NCBI GenBank assembly: GCA_963747715.1 | Contig: CAVVGB010000007.1 | Location: forward strand, 124,001 to 188,000 | Direction: 5' to 3' | Source of the DNA: CAVVGB01 sp963747715 | GTDB taxonomy: Bacteria > Actinomycetota > Thermoleophilia > Gaiellales > Gaiellaceae | DNA length: 64,000 nucleotides | Shown: piece by piece, positions 59,913-64,000 of the stretch | Numbering within the stretch: the stretch's first letter is position 1 | Layout: the number at the start of each line of letters is the position of its first letter | The notes under the pieces: generated by a model | Databases searched by the model: none | Told to the model about the DNA's origin: nothing | What the model saw: the letters and a program-made list of their open reading frames with translations, nothing else | Position numbers and translations under genes: made by a program

Positions 59913-60185
59913 CTACGATTGTGGGCTGCGCCGCGCCCACTCGTTCAGGTCGTACCAGTACGTGTCCTGCAGCGCCGCGGCGACCTTGGCGTCCGTGTGT
60001 GAGGGGTTGAACACGTTGTGGTCGAGGTCGGCGCAGATCGCGACGGCCTCGAGCGGGATGTCCGGAATGTTCACGAGCACTTCGGCAGGAAGGCGAGCTT
60101 CACCCAGGGTGTAGTGCTTGAAGTGGAGGTCTGGCGCGATCTCGAGGAGCGTCGGCCAGTCCGGGCAGGTGCGGATGCTGGTCAC
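59913..60185 (-). CDS. Small conserved-looking protein after hemH
   Basis: A 90-residue protein, VTSIRTCPDWPTLLEIAPDL then HFKHYTLGEARLPAEVLVNIP, AVAICADLDHNVFNPSHTD and DTYWYDLNEWA. GTG at 60185 overlaps the hemH stop (GTGA). No known domain is recognised. Coupling to hemH suggests a role near heme or iron, as inference only. Confidence 0.65.
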   Translation of the reverse strand: MTSIRTCPDWPTLLEIAPDLHFKHYTLGEARLPAEVLVNIPDIPLEAVAICADLDHNVFNPSHTDAKVAAALQDTYWYDLNEWARRSPQS

Positions 60186-61062
60186 CGCGCCCCGATTCCG
60201 GTCGGTACGGCGAAGGCCCGCACGAGCGAGGCGAGAGCTTTGATGAAAGCTGGATCGTCGTTTAGAGACGGCATGCGCTCGAACTCGATGCCGAGCTCGG
60301 CCGCTCGTTTTCGCGCCTCGACGTCGAGGTCCCAGAGGATCTCCAGGTGGTCGGAGACGAAACCGACCGGCGCGACCAGCACGTGCTCGACGCCGCGTCC
60401 TTTGAGGTCGTCGAGGTGCCTGAGGATGTCGGGGCCGAGCCACTTGCCGCCGGTCTTGGCTTTCGCTCTGAAAGGCGACTGACCATCTGCTCGAGACCGG
60501 CCCGCTCGGCGATCAGGCGCCCGCTCTCGCGAATCTGCGTTTCGTAGGGATCGCCCTCGAGCACGCGCTCCGGGAGGCTGTGCGCGGTAAAGACGACGTG
60601 CGCCTCCGTGCCGCGCAGGCGGTCTGCGACGACTTCAACGAACGGCTCCCAATTGGACCAGTCGTCGATAAATTCGAGCTCGGCGCGGTCCGCGAGGGCT
60701 TCTTCCAGGCGCGCGCGGTAACCGCCGATGGAGAGCTTTGAGTAATGGGGCGCGAGGACGAGCCCGATGATGCGCTCGGCGCCGCCAGCGAGCGCCTGCT
60801 CGACTGCGTCTGCGATCCGCGGCGTCCAGTGCTTCATCCCGACAAAGACGGGCAGCCATCGGAGCTCGTGCTCGAGCGCCGCGCGCTGGCGCTCGGTGAT
60901 CTCGTTCAGCGGCGAGCCGCCGATGCCGCGGTAGCGCTCGATCAGATGCTGCAGCACGCCGGGCGGGGACGAGCGCCCGCCGCGGATGTCCTCGAGGTAG
61001 GCGGGAACGTCCTCGAGGCGCGAGGGACTGCCGTACGCCATCAAGACGATCGCGGTCTTCAC
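60182..61062 (-). pseudogene. hemH: Ferrochelatase, frameshifted
   Basis: Inserts iron into porphyrin. The first frame starts at GTG 61062 (VKTAIVLMAYGSPSRLEDVP), with RYRGIGGSPLNEITERQ, VFVGMKHWTPRIADAV and VVFTAHSLPERVLEGDPYETQI. It is lost after RAGLEQ. The last part is intact two bases over: KTGGKWLGPDILRHLDDLKG, HVLVAPVGFVSDHLEILWDLD to GIGAR. Between them, WSVAFQS is found in the third frame, so two single-base insertions, near 60485-60487 and 60461-60464, are needed. The span is two bases over a multiple of three. TACGAT lies 6 nt before the GTG. Confidence 0.85.
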
Positions 61063-61261
61063 CCCGGGATCGTAGTCTCGGCCTTGAAGGTCAGATCGGG
61101 GTAGGGCGGTTGGGAGTAGTACGAACGAGGACGGGTATGATTGATGAACCGGGTGCGCCCCCTTTGGCGCTTCTCCTTCCTCCGCCGCTCCTTGCCTAGG
61201 TCTAGCGGCGCTTGAGAGGTCTCCGTTTCCCGGACAGGTCGTCAACGGGAAAGGGGACGCA

Positions 61262-61591
61262 ATGTCCCAGTCGCTTCGTCCGCTCGTGCGGAACCGACTC
61301 CTCTTTCGAGAGGTCAATGAACGTGTGCGCGACGCCCTTGCAATGCACGAGGGCCCGCTCGAGTTTCTCTGTGAATGCGGCGACAGCGGCTGTGTTGACA
61401 CGGTGCTGCTCGATGTGCCGGCGTACGAGCGGGTTCGCGCACATTCGAGCCTCTTCCTAGTCGCCTCCGGACACGAGAACCCCGAAGTCGACCGCGTGGT
61501 CGACCAAGGTTTCGGTTACCTACTCGTCGAAAAGACGACGGAGGTGGGCCGCGTCGTCGCTTCCGACCCTCGCACGCGCGGTGAGCAATGA
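61262..61591 (+). CDS. CxC-motif small protein, first of a tandem pair
   Basis: A 109-residue protein. The centre EFLCECGDSGCVDTVLLDVPAYERVRAHSSLFLVASGHENPEVDRVV holds three cysteines (CxCxxxxC) that could bind a metal. The N-terminus VRNRLLFREVNERVRDALAMHEG looks helical. GGAAAGGGGAC lies before the ATG. The next gene encodes a related protein and overlaps by 4 nt. I have seen such proteins as conserved hypotheticals in actinobacteria; function unknown. Confidence 0.75.
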   Translation: MSQSLRPLVRNRLLFREVNERVRDALAMHEGPLEFLCECGDSGCVDTVLLDVPAYERVRAHSSLFLVASGHENPEVDRVVDQGFGYLLVEKTTEVGRVVASDPRTRGEQ

Positions 61592-61881
61592 GCCGCGAAG
61601 ATCGGCAGCGAGGGAACCAGGAAGAATTTCGCTATGCAAACGAGCGGCTTGGGCGAAGCATCGACTCCGTCGTTGCGAGAGACCATCGCCACGTCGCTTT
61701 CTTCTGCGAGTGTGCTGACGGAGACTGCCTGGGTCGGCTCCGCGCGACGCTCGATGAGTTCGAGGAGGCACACGTGACTTCCAATCACTACTTCATCCTG
61801 CCTGACCATCTCAAGATGCGCGGCGAAGAAGCCGTCGAGGAGAACGGTCGCTACGAGGTTGTGATCAAAGAGGCTGCTTAG
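61588..61881 (+). CDS. CxC-motif small protein, second of a tandem pair
   Basis: A 97-residue protein aligned with its neighbour: EEFRYANERLGR matches LLFREVNERVRD, HVAFFCECADGDCLGRLRATLDEFEEAHVTSNHYFILPDHL matches the CxC region, and GRYEVVIKEA matches GYLLVEK. The three cysteines are kept (CECADGDC). ATG at 61588 overlaps the first gene (ATGA). The pair could form a heterodimer. The arrangement indicates tandem duplication followed by divergence. Confidence 0.75.
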   Translation: MSREDRQRGNQEEFRYANERLGRSIDSVVARDHRHVAFFCECADGDCLGRLRATLDEFEEAHVTSNHYFILPDHLKMRGEEAVEENGRYEVVIKEAA

Positions 61882-61906
61882 AGGAGCGCCGCGCCGCGCT
61901 CGCGCA

Positions 61907-62941
61907 TCAAGCCGCTACCTCGACCGCCGTTCGCTCGTGCACGAGCTCGACGAGGCGGCGCAGCACCGCCGGGTCCGTGTCCGGCAGCACGCCGTGCCCC
62001 AGGTTGAAGATGTGCCCGGGTCGGCCCCCAACCGCGGCCAGGATCCTCTCGGTCTCGCTTTCCACCCGCTCCCACGGCCCGAGCACCAGCGCCGGGTCGA
62101 GGTTTCCCTGCACGCCCTTCTCCGGCCCCACGATCTCCCAGCCGCGCTCGATCGGAACCCGCCAGTCGAGGCCGATGACGTCGCCGCCCACCGCCGCCAT
62201 GTCGGCGAGCAGATGCGCCGTCCCGGTGCCGAAGTGGATCGTCGGCACCTCGACCGCATCCAGGACCCGCGCCGAGTACGGCGCGACGAACTCGCGGTAG
62301 TCCTCCACCGACAGCGCTCCGACCCACGAGTCGAAGAGCTGGACGACGTCGGCGCCCGCCGCCACCTTCGCCCGCAAGTAGAGCGCGAACGTGTCGGCCA
62401 GCTTCGACATCAACGCGTGCCACACGGCCGGCGACCCGTACATGCAGCGCTTCGTGCGCAGGAACTCGCGCGTCGGCTTGCCCTCGATGAGGTAGCCGGC
62501 CACCGTGAACGGCCCACCGGCGAAGCCGATCACCGCCTGCTCGGCCGGAAGCACGGAGCGCACGAGACGCACCGCTTCGAGCACGAACGGCACCGCCTCC
62601 TCCGGCTCGGGCACGCGCAGCCGCTCGACGTCGGCGAGCGACTCGATCGGCTCGGCGATCACCGGGCCGACGTTCTCCACGAGCTCGACGTCCACACCCA
62701 TGCCGAGCGCCGGGAGCATGATGTCCGCGAACATCACGGCCGCATCGACGCCGTGCGCGCGCACGGGCTGCAGCGTTACCTCGGCGCAGAGCTCCGGCTG
62801 CCGGCAGACCTCGAAGAGGTCGAAGCGCTTGCGCAGCTCGCGGTACTCGGGCAGAGAGCGCCCGGCCTGGCGCATGAACCAGACGGGCGTCCGCTCGACC
62901 GGCTCGAGTCTGCAGGCACGCGTAAGCAGAGGGTCGGCCAC
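61907..62941 (-). CDS. hemE: Uroporphyrinogen decarboxylase
   Basis: A 344-residue heme-pathway enzyme that removes four carboxyl groups from uroporphyrinogen III. The N-terminal signature PVWFMRQAGRSLPEYR and the second signature GFAGGPFTVAGYLIEG are complete, with MFADIMLPALGMG between. GTG at 62941 lies 6 nt after TACGCT, a leaderless start. hemH is 0.8 kb downstream on the same strand, separated by the CxC pair on the other strand. Confidence 0.95.
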   Translation of the reverse strand: MADPLLTRACRLEPVERTPVWFMRQAGRSLPEYRELRKRFDLFEVCRQPELCAEVTLQPVRAHGVDAAVMFADIMLPALGMGVDVELVENVGPVIAEPIESLADVERLRVPEPEEAVPFVLEAVRLVRSVLPAEQAVIGFAGGPFTVAGYLIEGKPTREFLRTKRCMYGSPAVWHALMSKLADTFALYLRAKVAAGADVVQLFDSWVGALSVEDYREFVAPYSARVLDAVEVPTIHFGTGTAHLLADMAAVGGDVIGLDWRVPIERGWEIVGPEKGVQGNLDPALVLGPWERVESETERILAAVGGRPGHIFNLGHGVLPDTDPAVLRRLVELVHERTAVEVAA

Positions 62942-62979
62942 GCGCCTAGCGTAGCCCGCCGACCGAGAACCGAGCCGGT

Positions 62980-63525
62980 CTAGCCGCCGAGGATCAGCGC
63001 GAGGTGGGCGCCCTGGAGGTCGCCCTTGCTCATGCCGTCGAGGGGAACCACGCGCTTGATCTTCATGTCCGTGCCCAGGCGCTCGGCTTCGCGCTCGTAA
63101 CCCGGCCGGAACATGACGACCGACTGCGCGAAGTCGCTCCTCGGGGCGTTCGTGCTGCCTGAGATCAAGTACCCGCGCGCGCGAACGTTGTCCGCCAGGA
63201 TGGCCGCCGCGCCCGCGATTCCGTTGCCGTTCAGGACGATGACGGCGGTCTCACCACGGGGCAGCATCGGCTTGGCGGGCTTGGACGCTTCGCTCTTCTT
63301 CGTCTCGGAAGCAGAAGTGCTCGGCTCGGCCGCCGGCTGCACTGCCGCGGGCGCCTGGGGCAGTGCGCTCTCGGCCGCGCGGTTCACCTCGCCGGCGAAG
63401 AACCTCGTCGAGAACGCGACCGCGATGAGGACGAGGATGAAGAGCTCGACCGTGGCGATGGCCGCCGCCACGATGGCGGCGGCGCGCCACGGCTGGGTAG
63501 AAGGGAGGGGGGTGGAATGTTCCAC
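62980..63525 (-). CDS. LytR_C domain membrane protein
   Basis: A 181-residue protein. One membrane helix lies at about 13-37 (AAAIVAAAIATVELFILVLIAVAF), followed by a Pro/Ala/Ser/Lys linker to about 100 and a LytR C-terminal domain (AVIVLNGNGIAGAAAILADNVRARGYLI to DLQGAHLALILGG). Proteins with this domain act in cell-wall or surface glycan attachment, though the LCP catalytic domain is absent. GTG at 63525 is used; it follows an epimerase gene by 8 nt. Confidence 0.82.
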   Translation of the reverse strand: MEHSTPLPSTQPWRAAAIVAAAIATVELFILVLIAVAFSTRFFAGEVNRAAESALPQAPAAVQPAAEPSTSASETKKSEASKPAKPMLPRGETAVIVLNGNGIAGAAAILADNVRARGYLISGSTNAPRSDFAQSVVMFRPGYEREAERLGTDMKIKRVVPLDGMSKGDLQGAHLALILGG

Positions 63526-63533
63526 GGGCGCCC

Positions 63534-64000
63534 CTAGTTCGCTTCGGCCCCGCCCACTCCTTCCGCCGCCCGCACGAATTCCCACGTGGCCCCCAGGCCC
63601 TCTGCCAGCGGCGTTGCCGCCTTGAACCCGAGCTCCCGCTCGGCCCTCGCCGTGTCGAGCACGCTCCGCTGGAGCTCTCCCGGCCGCGGCGGGTCGAACA
63701 CGGGCTCCACCTGGACCCCGCTCACCTCGATGCAGGCCTCGAGCAGGGTGAGCACGGAGGTCGCCACGCCGGTCCCGACGTTGAAGACACCCGCGCGCCC
63801 GGCGCCGGCGAGGGTGGCGGCCACGACGTCGCCGACGTACACGTAGTCCCGCTCCTGGCTCCCGTCGCCGAAGACGTGCGGCGCCTCGCCGCGCGCCAGG
63901 CGGCCGAGGAAGATCGCGACGACGCCGGCTTCCCCGTGCGGATCCTGGCGCGGCCCGTAGACGTTGCCGTAGCGCAACGCGACGTGCCCGGTCGCGTGCA
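63534..64000 (-). CDS. NAD-dependent nucleotide-sugar epimerase, C-terminal part
   Basis: The frame runs off the right edge, so only about 155 C-terminal residues are present. HVALRYGNVYGPRQDPHGEAGVVAIF, HVFGDGSQERDYVYVGDVV, GVFNVGTGVATSVL and FDPPRPGELQRSVLDTARAERELGFK are typical of UDP-glucose 4-epimerase/dTDP-glucose dehydratase relatives. It makes a sugar nucleotide for surface glycans. NAD-binding and the YxxxK motif lie outside the window. Confidence 0.88.
   Translation of the reverse strand, partial: HATGHVALRYGNVYGPRQDPHGEAGVVAIFLGRLARGEAPHVFGDGSQERDYVYVGDVVAATLAGAGRAGVFNVGTGVATSVLTLLEACIEVSGVQVEPVFDPPRPGELQRSVLDTARAERELGFKAATPLAEGLGATWEFVRAAEGVGGAEAN

Overview
This is a GC-rich, gene-dense bacterial window with many GTG and TTG starts, ATGA/GTGA gene overlaps and few rRNA-independent gaps. 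It most resembles a deep-branching actinobacterium of the Thermoleophilia type (Gaiellales/Solirubrobacterales). That placement is inference, from the futalosine menaquinone pathway, a b6f-like split cytochrome b with a subunit IV-cytochrome c fusion, a class II ribonucleotide reductase and general protein character. No rRNA, tRNA, CRISPR array, prophage or intact insertion sequence was found.

Layout. 0-3.5 kb: the 5' part of an exported protein, an ABC-2 exporter pair and hemB. 3.5-13.9 kb: a respiratory quinone block with a UbiD decarboxylase, qcrA/qcrB/qcrC, ubiX, menG, a polyprenyl diphosphate synthase, mqnE, a VOC protein, mqnA (frameshifted) and mqnC. It joins menaquinone synthesis to the complex that oxidises menaquinol. 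14-22 kb: an exported NAGPA-type protein, DedA, sugar aminotransferase, FlaA1/CapD-type epimerase, PhoX-like protein and a DUF354 protein. 22-26.1 kb: a LysR regulator with a maleylacetate-reductase-like dehydrogenase, a methyltransferase and an MFS transporter. 26.1-32.0 kb: one tightly coupled operon of a fumarate-reductase-like flavoprotein, both subunits of a class I fumarase-type hydratase, phosphosulfolactate synthase (ComA), APS/PAPS reductase, APS kinase and ATP sulfurylase. It makes sulfite and a sulfonate analogue of malate, has no sulfite reductase, and is the best candidate for an undescribed pathway. 32-38.5 kb: exported FlgD-like protein, O-antigen-ligase-like protein, Fur with a Fur box, small membrane proteins, a phosphodiesterase, an IF-2B-like protein and a GT2. 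38.6-48.8 kb: cell-surface glycan genes (GT39 membrane protein, RmlB-type dehydratase, ATP-grasp, DegT, flippase-like protein, PQQ propeller, GT2, GT4), three of them frameshifted. 48.8-56.6 kb: exported protein, nrdJ, a patch with repeats, RNase HII and a broken SnoaL gene, a beta-propeller, DUF899 and an ion channel. 56.7-64 kb: a 32-residue basic peptide, exported protein, DUF892, superoxide dismutase, late heme genes hemH (frameshifted) and hemE, a tandem pair of CxC small proteins, a LytR_C protein and the end of an epimerase gene.

Two window-wide themes stand out. First, most operon-leading genes have a TANNNT hexamer only 6-10 nt before the start codon and no Shine-Dalgarno sequence, which points to leaderless mRNAs; exported and highly expressed genes instead have longer leaders with a ribosome binding site. 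Second, at least five genes carry single-base frameshifts and one carries an in-frame TGA, so read-level checking is needed before calling any of them truly lost.
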